Shown: one piece after another, positions 34,137-44,630 of the stretch
How positions within the stretch are numbered: position 1 is the stretch's first letter
Layout of the letters: every line of letters starts with the position of its first letter
Origin: Okapia johnstoni
Taxonomy: Eukaryota > Chordata > Mammalia > Artiodactyla > Giraffidae
Direction of reading: 5' to 3'
DNA: 64,000 bases
NCBI GenBank assembly: GCA_024291935.2
Contig: CM044309.1
Coordinates: 4,092,001-4,156,000, forward strand
Translations under genes and position numbers: made by a program
Notes under the pieces: generated by a model
Told to the model about the DNA's origin: nothing
Databases searched by the model: none
The model's input: only the letters and a program-made list of their open reading frames with translations

Positions 34137-34336
34137 CAGGTGGCACTAGTGGTAAGAATCTGCCTGCCAAAGCAGGAGACCTGGGTTCAATCCCTGGGTT
34201 GGGAAGTCCCCTGGAGAAGGGAATGGTGACCCACTCCAGTATTCTGGCCTGGAAAATTCCATGGACAGAGGAGCCTGGTGGGTTACAGTCCATGGAGTTG
34301 CAAAGATTTGGACACGGCTGAGTCACTTAGCATGCA
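34137..34336 (+). mobile_element. Bov-tA SINE inside the old L1
   Basis: Copy from ccaggtggcactagtggtaa to gagtcacttagcatgcacc. It keeps a consensus-like B box (gggttcaatccctggg). Confidence 0.92.
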
Positions 34337-34654
34337 CCAAATTTATCATTTTAATTGTTTGATTCAGTGGCATTAATTACATTCACAATATTGTGCAACC
34401 ATCACCACTATTTATTTCCAAAACATTTTCATGACTGCAAATAGAAACTCTGTAACCATGAAGCAATAATTCCCCATCCCTCCCTCCTCTCAGACCCTGT
34501 AAACTCTAATGTGCTTTCTGTTTTTACAGATTTGTCTGTTTTAGATAGCCCGTGGTAGTGGAGTTCTTTTGTGTCTAATTTGTTTACTCAGCATAACATT
34601 TTCAAGATTTATCCATGTTGCAGCATGTATTAGAACTTCTTTTTATGACTGAAT

Positions 34655-34671
34655 AATATTTCATTCCACTG
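34655..34671 (+). repeat. 17 bp target-site duplication, left copy
   Basis: aatatttcattccactg here matches aatatttcgttgcattg at 38,048-38,064 at 14 of 17 positions. Both sit in the continuous antisense L1 target, so they bound the BovB insertion exactly. Confidence 0.88.
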
Positions 34672-35215
34672 TATAACCATAAGGGATATGATTTAGGTCA
34701 TGCCTGAATGGTCTAGTGGTTTTCCCCACATTCTTCAATTTAAGTCTGAATTTGGCAACAAGGAGTTCATGATCTGAGCCACAGTCAGCTCCCAGTCTTG
34801 TTTTTGCTGACTGTATAGAGCTTCTCCATCTTTGGCTGCAAAGAATATAATCAATCTGATTTCGGTGTTGACCATCTGGTGATGTCCACGTGTAGAGTCT
34901 TCGCTTGTGTTGTTGGAAGAGGGTGTTTGCTATGACCAAGGCGTTCTCTTGGCAAAACTCTATTAGCCTTTGCCCTGCTTCATTCTGTACTCCAAGGCCA
35001 AATTTGCATGTTACTCCAGGTGTTTCTTGACTTCTTACTTTTGCATTCCAGTCCCCTATAATGAAAAGGACATGTTTTTTGAGTGTTAGTTCTAGAAGGT
35101 CTTGTAGGTCTTCATAGAACCATACAACTTCAGCTTCTTCAGGGTTACTGGTTGGGGCATAGACTTGCATTACCGTGATATTGAATGGTTTGCCATGGAA
35201 ATGAACAGAGATCAT
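34661..35215 (-). pseudogene. BovB apurinic-type endonuclease domain
   Basis: This 184-codon frame is most of an RTE endonuclease. Visible motifs are QVYAPTS (17-23), GDWNAK (54-59), QIDYIL (120-125) and SDH (147-149), the metal-binding and catalytic landmarks of the APE-like fold. Family knowledge: this domain nicks target DNA to start target-primed reverse transcription. The last two codons are target DNA. The N-terminal part is in other frames upstream, and the reverse transcriptase lies on the opposite strand because of the inversion, so no intact protein is possible. Confidence 0.9.
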
Positions 35216-35384
35216 TCTGTCATTTTTGAGACTGCATCCAAGTACTGCATTTTGGATTCTTTTGTTGACTATGATGGCTACTCCATTTCTTCTAAGGGAT
35301 TCCTGCCTTAGATATAATGGTCATCTGAGTTAAATTCACCCATTCCAGTCCATTTTAGTTCACTGATTTCTAGAATGTTGATCT

Positions 35385-35618
35385 TCACTCTTGCCATCTC
35401 CTGTTTGACCACTTCCAATTTCCTTGATTCATGGACCTAACATTCCAGGTTCCTATCCAATATTGCTCTTTACAGCATGGGACCTTGCTTCTATCACCAG
35501 TCACGTCCACAGCTGGGTGTTGCTTTTGCTTTGGCTCCATCCCTTCATTCTTTGTGGAGTTATTTCTCCACTGATCTCCAGTAGCATATTGGGCACCTAC
35601 CAGTCTGGGGAAGTTCAT
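35385..35618 (-). pseudogene. BovB polyprotein N-terminus
   Basis: A 77-codon frame with the WIGTWNVRSMNQGNWK block that begins the RTE endonuclease fold. Between it and the main endonuclease frame, a deletion near 35,310 (atatctaaggc in the sense of the element) creates a stop. Together with that frame it shows the inverted segment reaches into the element 5' region. Confidence 0.85.
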
Positions 35619-35808
35619 CTTTCAGTGTCCTATCTTTTTGCCTTTTCGTGCTGTTCATGGGGCTCTCAGGTAAGAATATTGAAGTGGTTTGCCTTTTCCT
35701 TCTCCAGTGGACCACATTCTGTCAGACCTCTCCACCATGATCCGCCCGTCTTGGGTGGTCCCACATGACATGGTTTAGTTTCACTGAGTTGTCAAATTCA
35801 GACTTAAA

Positions 35809-36736
35809 TTGAATAAAGTGGGGAAAACCACTAGACCATTCAGGCATGACCTACATCAAATCCCTTATGATTATACACTGGAAGTGAGAAATAGATTTAA
35901 GGGACTAGACCTGATAGACAGAGTGCCTGATGAACTATGGACGGAGGTTCATGACATTGTACAGGAGACAGGAATCAAGACCATCACCAAGAAAAAGAAA
36001 TGCAAAAAGGCCAAATATCTGTCTGAGGAGGCCTTACAAAGAGCTGTGAAAAGAAGAGAAGTGAAAAGCAAAGGAGAAAAGGAAAGATATAAGCATCTGA
36101 ATGCAGAGTTCCAAAGAATAGCAAGGAGAGATAAGAAAGCCTTCCTCAGTGATCAATGCAAAGAAATAGAGGAAAACAATAGAGTGGGAAAGACTAGAGA
36201 TCTCTTCAAGACAATTAGAGACACCAAGGGAACATTTCATGCAAAGATGGGCTCAATAAAGGACAGAAATGGTAGGGACCTAACAGAAGCAGAAGATATT
36301 AAGAAGAGGTGGCAAGAATACACAGAAGAACTGTACAGAAAAGATTTTCACGACCCAGATAATCATGATGGTGTTATCACTCACCTAGAGCCAGACATCC
36401 TGGAATGTGAACTCAAGTGGGTCTTAACAAGCATCACTACGAACAAAGCTAGTGGAAGTGATGGAATTCCAGTTGAGCTATTTCAAATCCTGAAAGATGA
36501 TGCTGTGAAAGTGCTGCACTCAATATGCCAGCAAATGTGGAAAACTCAGCAGTGGCCACAGGACTGGAAAAGGTCAGTTTTCATTCCAATCCCAAAGAAA
36601 GGCAATGCTAAAGAATGTTCAAAATACTGCACAATTGCACTCATCTCACATGCTAGTAAAGTATTGCTCAAAATTCTCCAAGCCATGCTTGAGCAATATG
36701 TAAACTGTGAACTTCCAGATGTTCAAGCTGATTTTA
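35809..36736 (+). pseudogene. BovB linker and N-terminal reverse transcriptase
   Basis: About 310 codons open, from the KVGKTTRPFRHDL linker through a basic region (KKKKCKKAKYLSEEALQ) and the early RT blocks NKASGSDGIPVELF and VFIPIPKKGNAKECSKY. The frame is interrupted by an L1 insertion at 36,737; the catalytic part follows on its far side in a different frame. With the endonuclease inverted away, this is a fossil. Confidence 0.93.
36724..36736 (+). repeat. 13 bp target-site duplication around the L1, left copy
   Basis: caagctgatttta at 36,724-36,736 is repeated without mismatch at 36,858-36,870. Confidence 0.95.
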
Positions 36737-36857
36737 TTTTTTTTTAATTTTTTTAATTTTTTAAATAAATTTATTTATTTTAGTTGGGGGCTAATTACTT
36801 TACAATATTGTAGTAGTTTTTGCCATACATTGACATGAATCAGCCATGTGTTTACAG
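36737..36857 (-). mobile_element. 121 bp L1 3' end inserted in BovB, antisense
   Basis: T-rich tail (ttttttttaatttttttaa) followed by ggggctaattactttacaat and catacattgacatgaatcag, antisense L1 3' UTR. The perfect 13 bp duplication defines both ends. Very short, extreme 5' truncation. Confidence 0.95.
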
Positions 36858-37859
36858 CAAGCTGATTTTAGAAAATGCAGAGGAACCAGAGATCAAAATG
36901 CCAATATCCATCAGATCATTGAAAAAGCAAGAGAATTCCAGAAAAACATCTATTTCTGCTTTATTGACTATGCCAAAGCCTTTGACTATACGGATCACAA
37001 TAAACTGTGGAAAATTCTGAAAGAGATGGGAATATCAGAACACCTGACCTGCCTCTTGAGAAACCAGTATGCAGGTCAGGAAGCAAGAGTTAGAACTGGA
37101 CAGGTAACGACAGACTGGTTCCAAATAGGAAAAGGAGTACGTCAAGGCTGTACATTGTCACCCTGCTTATTTAACTTATATGCAGAGTACATCATGAGAA
37201 ATGCTGGGCTGGAAGAAGCACAAGTTAGAATCAAGATTGCTGGGAGAAATATCAATAACCTCAGATATGCAGATGACACCACCCTTATGGCAGAAAGTGA
37301 AGAGGAACTAAAGAGCCTCTTGATGAAAGTGAAAGAGGAGAGTGAAAAGGTTGGCTTACAGCTCAACATTCAGAAAACTAAGATCATGGCATCTGGTCCC
37401 ATCACTTCATGGAAGATAGATGGGGAAGCAACGGAAACAGTGACAGATTTTATTTTTGGGGGCTCCAAGATCACTGCAGATGGTGACTGCAGCCATGAAA
37501 TAAAAAGACGCTTACTCCTTGGAAGGAAAATTATGACCAACCTAGATAGCATATTAAAAAGCAGAGACATTACTTTGCCAACAAAGGTCCATCTAGTCAA
37601 GGCCATGGTTTTTCCAGTAGTCATGTATGGATGTGAGAGTTGGACTGTAAAGAAAGCTGAACACAAAAGAATTGATGCTTTTGAACTGTTGTGTTGGAGA
37701 AGACTCTTGAGAGTCCCTTGGACTGCAAGGAGATCCAACCAGTCCATCCTAAAGGAAATCAGTTCTGAATATTCATTGGAAGGACAGATGCTGAAGCTGA
37801 ACCTCCAATACTTTGGCCACCTGATGTGCGAAAAGCTGATTCATTTGAAAAGACCCTGA
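36846..37859 (+). pseudogene. BovB catalytic reverse transcriptase segment
   Basis: A 337-codon frame whose first residues come from L1 sequence. It then carries RT motif A (FIDYAKAFD), motif B (GVRQGCTLSPCLFNLYAEY), the catalytic motif C YADD at 37,266-37,277, and the thumb and C-terminal block (SRDITLPTKVHLVKAMVF). A 1 bp insertion near 37,830 (gatgtgcgaaa) shifts the frame before the natural C-terminus, which continues in another frame to about 38,026. The active site is intact but the protein is split. Confidence 0.93.
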
Positions 37860-38047
37860 TGCTGGGAAAGATCGAAGGTTGGAGGAGAAGGGGTCGACAG
37901 AGGATGAGATGGTTGGATGGCATCACTGACTCAATGGCCATGAGCTTGGGTAAACTTCGGGAGTTGGTGATGGACAGGGAGGCCTGGCGTGCTGCAGTTC
38001 ATGGGGTTGCAAAGAGTTGGACATGACTGAGAGACTGAACTGAACTG

Positions 38048-38385
38048 AATATTTCGTTGCATTGATCTGTTCATCCATTCATCTGTTGATGGACACCTGG
38101 ATTGTTTCTATGTTTTGACAGTTGTGAATAATGCTGCAGTGAACATTGGCATAAATATCTGTTTGAGACCCTGCTCTCAATTCTTTGGGTAATACCTAGT
38201 TGTGGAATAGCTGGGTCACATGGTAGTGTATGTCTCACTTTGTGAGGCACAGTCAAACGGTTTTCAATGCTGCTTTATCATTTTCTATTCCACGAGCAAT
38301 GCACAGCATTCCAATTTCTCTGCACCGTCATCAACACCATCCTGAGAGGTGTAACGTGGTATCTCATTGAGGCTTTGTGTAAATT
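38048..38385 (-). mobile_element. Old L1, antisense, right half
   Basis: Continues the L1 cut at 34,671: tcatccattcatctgttgat, gaataatgctgcagtgaaca, gctgggtcacatggtagtgt. It includes the right copy of the 17 bp duplication. Confidence 0.85.
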
Positions 38386-39605
38386 AAATTTTAACTCAAA
38401 GCCATTGTTGAAAATTTTGACTACAATCAGCAGAAAGTGTTCATGTTGTTTTCCATGATGTAACCTACTTCCCACGTTACCCCCAGATCATTACTGATCC
38501 AGTTCCTGCCCTTTCTCAGAAAGACTGAGGTCATCTGGAAGGAGACTCAGGAACAGGGATTAAATATAGATGTAGGAATTTCATGCAATAGGGAAGTGCA
38601 TGTGGTAAATAAAGAGGGTCAGAAGGGAGTGTCCATAAAAAGGTTTATAGTTTATCAAGGATTATAAAAATTAAATAAGAGAGAAAGTATGGGTGGATTC
38701 TTGGAAGTGTGAGAGAGAAAATGGCAAGTGCAAAGCCATTGCACTCTGTGAATATGTCACAACTGGAAGAACCACGCTTCAAAGCAGGCAGGTCTGTGAT
38801 CTGAGGCTCTGTTGTAGAGAAAAGATGGATTTGGATTTCCTAATGGAGAACGACAATGTTCACTTTTCCTCCCCTAGGGCAGGCAGGTAGTTCCTGACAC
38901 CTTGTTAAAGATAGGAATTTCTCATTTCTCCAAGCCCCCTTCAACTGTCACAGGTGGTCAAACATGGCCCAGTGGGTACGCTGAGGGTGCCAAGGCTAAT
39001 TTGCAAGGTTTAGGGAAGCTCAGATTTCCTTCAAATGAGGACAAAAACCTGATATCATTTTTTCCTAAGAAGATTCCCCTTTCACCATATTTGGTTGATT
39101 GTCCCTGAGCAATGGCAACTCTAGTCCTAGGACACCAGGCGTGCCTCTCAGAGGAAATGATGCACCAAAAGCTTGAAATGGGCCTATTCTTCCAGCTTTT
39201 GTAATTTACACCAAGGAAGAAAACCTAAGTGTGTAAATACTTATGTACATGGTTTGCAATATGATCACCACACAGTCACCTGTCAAACAAAAGTGACAGC
39301 AATCCAAATGTCTGACTCGAAAGGGTTAGAAACGAATCACGGCACACCGACGTCTAGAACACTATTTTGTCATTAAGGATTACCTGATAGAAGTGTATTA
39401 ATTGATATGGAAAAACATTCAAAAATTATTGACAAATGAAGCAAGTGAATCACAGAAGAATAAATCTTAACTTGTCCTCCCTCTCCCCTTTCCTTCCTTT
39501 CTTCCTCCTTCTCTCTCCTTTCTCTCTCTCTCCAGTTGACTTTGTATATCTAGAGACTGTGTACCAAATCTGAATAGTTGTCTTTGGGTAGTAAGATTAC
39601 TATGG
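38386..39605. other. Unassigned; pyrimidine tract at its end
   Basis: No repeat family or exon recognised in 38,386-39,470. A near-pure C/T tract of about 64 bp (39,474-39,537, with tctctctctc runs) follows. Confidence 0.45.
39474..39537. repeat. Polypyrimidine tract
   Basis: About 64 bp almost wholly C and T on the plus strand, including ctctctcc and tccttcctttcttcc. No consistent repeat unit; capable in principle of triplex formation. Confidence 0.85.
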
Positions 39606-40531
39606 TTGTTTGGTTGCTAAGTCATATCTGACTCTTTGTGACCCCATGGCTTGCAGCATGCCAGGCTTCCCGGTCCTTCACTATCTCCTGGAGTTTGCTC
39701 AAATTCATGTCCATTGAGTCGGTGATGCCATCCAACCATCTCATTCTCTGTCGTCCCCTTCTCCTTCTGCCCTCAATCTTTCCCAACATTAGGGTCTTTT
39801 CCAATGGGTCAGCTCTTCGCATCAGGTGGCCAAAGTATTAAAGCTTCAGCTTTAGCACCAGTCCTTCCAATGAATTTCAAGGTTGATTTCCTTTAGGATT
39901 GACTGGTTTGACCTCCTTGCCGTCCAAAGGATTCTCAAGAGTCTTCTCCAGCACTACATTCCCAAATCATCTATTCTTTGGTGCTCAGTCTTCTTTATGA
40001 TCCAACTCTCACATCCATACATGACTACTGGGAAAACCATAGCTTTGACTAGATGGACCATTGTTGACAAAGTAATGTCTCTGCTTTTTACTATGATGTC
40101 TAGCTGGGTCATAGCTATTCTTCCAAGGAGCAAGCATCTTTTAATTTTGTGGCTGCAATCACCATCTGCAGTGATTTTGAAGCCCAAGAAAATGAAATAT
40201 GACACTGTTTCCACATTTTCCCTATCTGTTTACCATGAAGTGATGGGACCAGATGCCATGACCTTAGCTTTTTGAATGTTGAGTTTTAAGCCAGCTTTTT
40301 CACTCTCCTCTTTCATCTTCATCAACAGGCTCTTTAGTTCCTCTTCACTTTCTGCCATTAAAGTGGTATCATTTGCCTATCTGAGGTTATTGATATTTCC
40401 CCTGGCACTCTTGATTCTAGCTTGTGATTCATCCAGCCTGGCATTTTGTATGATGTACTCTGCATATAAATTAAATAAGCAGAGTGATAATACACAGCCT
40501 TGACATACTCCTTTTTCAATTTTGAACCAGT
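39606..40531 (-). mobile_element. 5'-truncated BovB, antisense
   Basis: About 925 bp from ggttgctaagtcatatctga through cacatccatacatgactact to catactcctttttcaa. The motif C region (40,366-40,382) reads stop-A-N-D in the sense of the element instead of Y-A-D-D, so this copy is inactivated at the catalytic site. Confidence 0.93.
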
Positions 40532-41549
40532 TCGAAGATTATGGATAAGCTTTATTCATTCATTAGGATGATTTGCATTTTACAAAGTGAACCTGTATTA
40601 CAATCCTACTTCCTGCACATCCTGGAAAATGCCAGAGGGTGGCAACTTCACAGTTCTATTTAAGAAAGGGAATGCTTCTCCTGCACATATATAGCATCAC
40701 ATTTCCTAGTCTCCATATATTCAGAAGACTAGCGTGATATTCTGGGTCTCCTTTAAAAGAGTTCTAAATTCTTCTTAGAGAAGACCAGCAAGCTACAATG
40801 ATACAAGGCAGCAAATGCTGATGGGGAGAGCAGAAGTGAAGATGGTTCAGCAATGACGGGTCATACTGGTTTGGTTACAGAAAAGAGGAGCCTTGCCAGT
40901 CCCTGCAGTCGGGATGCCTTTTGTGTTCCGCATCATGTTTTTAGCTCAGGGATTATCAAAGTAATGTTCCCACGCCAGAGCATTCAACACTGCATGCCCA
41001 CCCAGATTCAGAGCTCACTGTGATTACTACGAGCTTTTAAAAACTTTGCTAGATAAGGACTAACTCTTGCCAACAGAATCCGTTCTTATGGACAATGTTT
41101 GTTCAGGAAGTAAGCAAACAATACTATGGTGACTTTAATGCACCACAAAGGCATTTGTTTAGAGTCAATTTCAGCAGAATATAATCTTTCAGTTGCTTTG
41201 CTACTAAAAGGTCCAGATTGTCTTTTCCACACTAATACTTTACATACTCTTCTCTCAAAGTCTGTGGGTGTCAAGGAGACACACCGGACCTACTGACCTA
41301 ATTACCGTTTATGCTACCAGTAATGAGCAGTGGTAGCATAAACTCAATATTCCTTAGTTCACCTGACACTCATTTTTAAGATCTAAATAAAATATCACAA
41401 CTCAATTTTTAAAATGTTACACCACAGAGTGGAATGTATAGAGTTTTTAAAATTAATTTTGAAATTACTGGTGAAATGTCCCTTGAAAGAGGTTGGGTTG
41501 AGCCAGTGTTTAGTATCAAAATGTCTTTTTCCAGAAGTTCCCATTAATA
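40532..41549. other. Unassigned
   Basis: No repeat family or exon recognised, apart from the inverted repeat listed separately. Confidence 0.45.
41307..41343. repeat. Perfect 13 bp inverted repeat
   Basis: gtttatgctacca (41,307-41,319) and tggtagcataaac (41,331-41,343) are exact reverse complements around an 11-base loop. Not part of a recognised repeat. Confidence 0.9.
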
Positions 41550-41752
41550 GGGCTTCTCTGGTGGCTCAGATGGTAAAGAATCTGCCTGCAGTGCAGGAGA
41601 CCAGAGTTCCATCCCTGGGTCTGGAAGATCCCCTGGAGAAGGGAATGGCCACCCACTCCAGTAGTCTTGCTTGGAGAATCCCATGGACAGAGGAGCCTGG
41701 TGGGCTATAGTCCATGGGGTCGCAATGAGTTGACTGAGCAACTAACATTTTC
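41550..41752 (+). mobile_element. Bov-tA SINE
   Basis: From gggcttctctggtggctcag to ttgactgagcaactaacatt. A short deletion removes cggacac before tgactgag. Confidence 0.92.
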
Positions 41753-42130
41753 ATCTATTAACAAGCTCCTGAAGGGAACCGTGACAAATATCAGACCATC
41801 AGGTCACAGATTGAGAAAGATGTTTCAAAACAACGCTGCACAGATAAGAACGAGGTTCTTAACTCAGGCAGGTTGAGTGTGTGAGTAAGCGTCTTTATTC
41901 CAGTAAACTGGAAAAGGGTTGGAGAACTTTCCTCGGGGAGAGTGATCTGGGAAGTCCCTTAGCAAGCACTTGAAAATGGGGATCTTGAAGTTTTCTATAT
42001 CCTGGTTCTCATGTAAACTTCAGACAACTTTCTCTCTTCCTTCTGGAAATATTTCTTCTAAAGGACAATACTTGTGCTCATTAGATTCAATGAGATTTAT
42101 TGAATGTGGACTATGCATCAGTTTCTTTTA
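41753..42130. other. Unassigned
   Basis: No repeat family or exon recognised. Confidence 0.45.
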
Positions 42131-42131
42131 T

Positions 42132-42179
42132 ACCTGAATATATATATATATATATATGTGTATATATATATATTCAGGT
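42132..42179. repeat. 48 bp AT-rich near-perfect palindrome
   Basis: Arms acctgaatatata... and ...tatatattcaggt extend to the centre with only two mismatched pairs (at 42,151/42,160 and 42,153/42,158). The unique acctga/tcaggt ends show a palindrome and not merely a ta repeat. Confidence 0.9.
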
Positions 42180-42329
42180 CTAATTATAATCTATAATTTG
42201 TTCTTTTAGAATACTCTTTAAACATCACTGTTATCTCACAATAGTCTGAAAAAGTTATCACCAGTTTGCAGTTGAGAGAATGAGGCGCAGAGTCTGTCCG
42301 CGAAATCGTTTTCCTTCCTGCTCTTTTTT

Positions 42330-42538
42330 GCTGATTTAGTCGCTAATTCGTGTCCAACTCTTCTGCGGCCGCGTGGACTGTACCCATTGAGGCTCCTCTG
42401 TCCATGGGGTTTCCCAGGTGAGAATACTGGCGTGGGTTGCCATTTCCTCCTCCAGGGGATCTTTGCGACTCAAGGATTGAACCTGTGTCTCCTGCGTTGG
42501 CAGGTGGGTTCTTTACCACTGAGCCACCAGGGAAGCCT
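42330..42538 (-). mobile_element. Bov-tA SINE, antisense
   Basis: From tgctgatttagtcgctaatt to gagccaccagggaagcct. Contains a CpG-rich alteration, ctgcggccgcgtgg, replacing the usual ttgcgaccccatgg. Confidence 0.9.
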
Positions 42539-42814
42539 GTCTTGCCCATCTCCAATCCATCCTTTTCTTGCTGGTCCTGTTTCTTTAACTGGACTTGTTC
42601 CATATGTGAAATTTAGGAAATGGAAGAGTTTGGAAGTTAATAAAGAAAACCAGCATGTTCTCTATGGAAGCCTTGCTACCACCATATTAGAATTCTGGCA
42701 GTCCTTTCCTGTATAATTTCACAAATATGCTTTTTTTTCCTCCACCAAGAACAACAAAATTTCATTCAGGACAAAAACAAAATAAATTTACCTACTGGCA
42801 AACAAATTGTCTAC

Positions 42815-42980
42815 ATCAATGAACAAATATTTGTGGAGTAACTACTATGTGTCAGACGGTCGGAATGTGTCAGTGAGATGACAAACAAGGCCCCTGACCG
42901 CCCCGGAATCTCAAACATCAATGTGTAATTATACATGTGATGAGTGCTGGGAAGGAGGGCAGTGTGGGACTGTCTATTGC
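42815..42980 (-). mobile_element. L2 LINE 3' end, antisense
   Basis: aatgaacaaatatttgtgga, taactactatgtgtcagac and atgtgatgagtgctgggaag follow antisense L2 order. Diverged. Confidence 0.5.
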
Positions 42981-44053
42981 CTTTTCTCTTTCTCCTCCTT
43001 TAATGGCTCCCCTTAAGAATTAATGTTGTGTCTTATGCATCTGTGGTCTAGGATCTACACTCAATTTGTGCAGCAAATGAATTCTTAAAGAACATATAAT
43101 GAACTTACAACTATTATAGAGTGACTCAGAGAATGTAAGAGTAACAGCCCAAGGCAAGAAGAGTACATTTTATTTCTACAATTGTGATATTGGGTGTTTC
43201 TACTATGGCATCACCACCTTGACCAAATCTCCTTCATCTGGACTGTTCTTGCTTCAACAGGGCAAGTGGCTTGTCCTGTTCCTTCATTATGATTCCTCTG
43301 TAGCCATTTGGCCTATTTCTTAGTATGTTTTTCTGACTATATTATTTAGTTCATCCTTCCAGGGTAAACACAGTAATGCAACGTCCCTATGTTTATAAGT
43401 TTAAATTTTTCCCATTTCTGGCCATGTTAGCAGTACATTTTATGTTTGTACTGCTTGTTTGCTTTTTAATAAAACGTCTGCCTGGCTATTTTGCTTTCCT
43501 ATTACATTATAAAATCATTAACAGTAGAGAATATCTCATGTCATGTTTATAAGCTTGAGAGCATAAAACAGGGTGACAACACCCTCAAATCTCATGAAAT
43601 TGCTTAGTAATACAGACCTATGGTGTTAGAGAAATTATAATTCAAAGCTATTCATTCCAAATTCAATTCATTGTCTAAGCTCCAAAGATGACCTGACAGA
43701 AGTCATTTCATATCATTTTTTTTTTCACCAGGAAGCTATCCATAATTCTTATATATTTCCTGTACCACAAAATAAGCCTAATAGTACTCATAAAATCCTT
43801 CAATATTCAAGGTCTTTTAGGCCAAGCATACTGCATTTCTAAGGACTAATGACAAATATTTAAGCTCATTTCTTTTATTCACATTTAACAATAAAACATA
43901 TCACCTTTTTTGACTTGCTGCCTACTAAACTTTTAGTGATTTGCTGTTTGAATTTTAAAAAACTTTCCCTTTGAAATCTTTTTAGAACATTATAAAAATT
44001 AAAAAAATAAATAAAATTTGGTTTTAAGAAAGCAATTTTCTTAAATTTTCATA

Positions 44054-44058
<5 letters not shown>
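42981..44058. other. Unassigned AT-rich stretch
   Basis: No repeat family or exon recognised. Confidence 0.45.

Positions 44059-44091
<33 letters not shown>
44059..44091. repeat. (TA)n microsatellite
   Basis: About 33 bp of uninterrupted ta directly abutting the antisense BovB terminus (ttcagttcag). Confidence 0.95.
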
Positions 44092-44094
<3 letters not shown>

Positions 44095-44402
44095 GTTCAG
44101 TTCAGTTGCTCAGTCGTGTCCGACTCTTTGTGACCCCGTGGACTGCAGCACACCAGGCCTCCCTGTCCATCACCAACTCGCGGAGTTTACTCAAACTCAT
44201 GTCCATTGAGTCAGTGATGCCATCCAACCATTTCATCCTCTGTCGTCCCCTTCTCCTCCTGCCCTCAGTCTTTTCCAGCATCAGGGTCTTTTCCAATGAG
44301 TCAGTCCAAATCAGGTGGCCAAAGTATTGGAGCTTCAGCTTCAACATCAGTCCTTCCAGTGAATTTTCAGGACTGGTTCCCTTTAGGATTGACTGGTTTG
44401 AT
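44092..44402 (-). mobile_element. 5'-truncated BovB, antisense
   Basis: From ttcagttcagttcagttgct to ttaggattgactggtttgat, about 310 bp, with a short deletion (gagtcagtccaaatcaggtg). Confidence 0.93.
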
Positions 44403-44454
44403 GTACATATATTTCTAAATGATCGTATCTGGAAAGAAAATTCATTTGGTAGTT

Positions 44455-44630
44455 AAAGGTTCAGGCTCTGCTGCCACAAAATTGGAATTTCAATCCTAGT
44501 TTTGCTAGTTTTTGGTTATAACAAGCATCAAAAGCCTGTCAAGCTTCAGTTTCTTCATCTGTAAATAAGGATAATAACTGTACATAATTCAATGGATTGC
44601 TGTGATAAAATGAGATATTATGTCTAGTGA
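44455..44630 (+). mobile_element. MIR SINE
   Basis: Reads ggttcaggctctgctgccac, tcaatcctagttttgctag, cttcagtttcttcatctgta and taaggataataactgtacat, the sense MIR order over almost its full length. Confidence 0.75.

Larger units (their letters stand above)
34010..34671 (-). mobile_element. Old L1, antisense, left half
   Basis: Antisense L1M text (attcacccacttcaggtgta, ttgtgcaaccatcaccacta, tccatgttgcagcatgtatt). It carries a Bov-tA and is cut at 34,671 by a large BovB. It resumes at 38,048. Confidence 0.85.
34672..38047 (+). mobile_element. Near-complete BovB with inverted 5' part
   Basis: A 3,376 bp insertion in an old L1. Left part, 34,672 to about 35,790, is antisense and holds the 5' UTR and endonuclease region. 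Right part, from about 35,795, is sense and holds the reverse transcriptase to the terminal ctgaactgaactga. About 85 bp around gtggggaaaaccactagacc is present in both parts in opposite orientation. Length approaches a full RTE-BovB. It also contains a 121 bp L1 insertion. All coding parts are broken. Confidence 0.93.

Noticed and set aside
35809..37859. Host gene with reverse transcriptase domain
   Set aside because: Target-site duplication, internal L1, inverted endonuclease and frameshifts show a dead BovB, not a domesticated gene.
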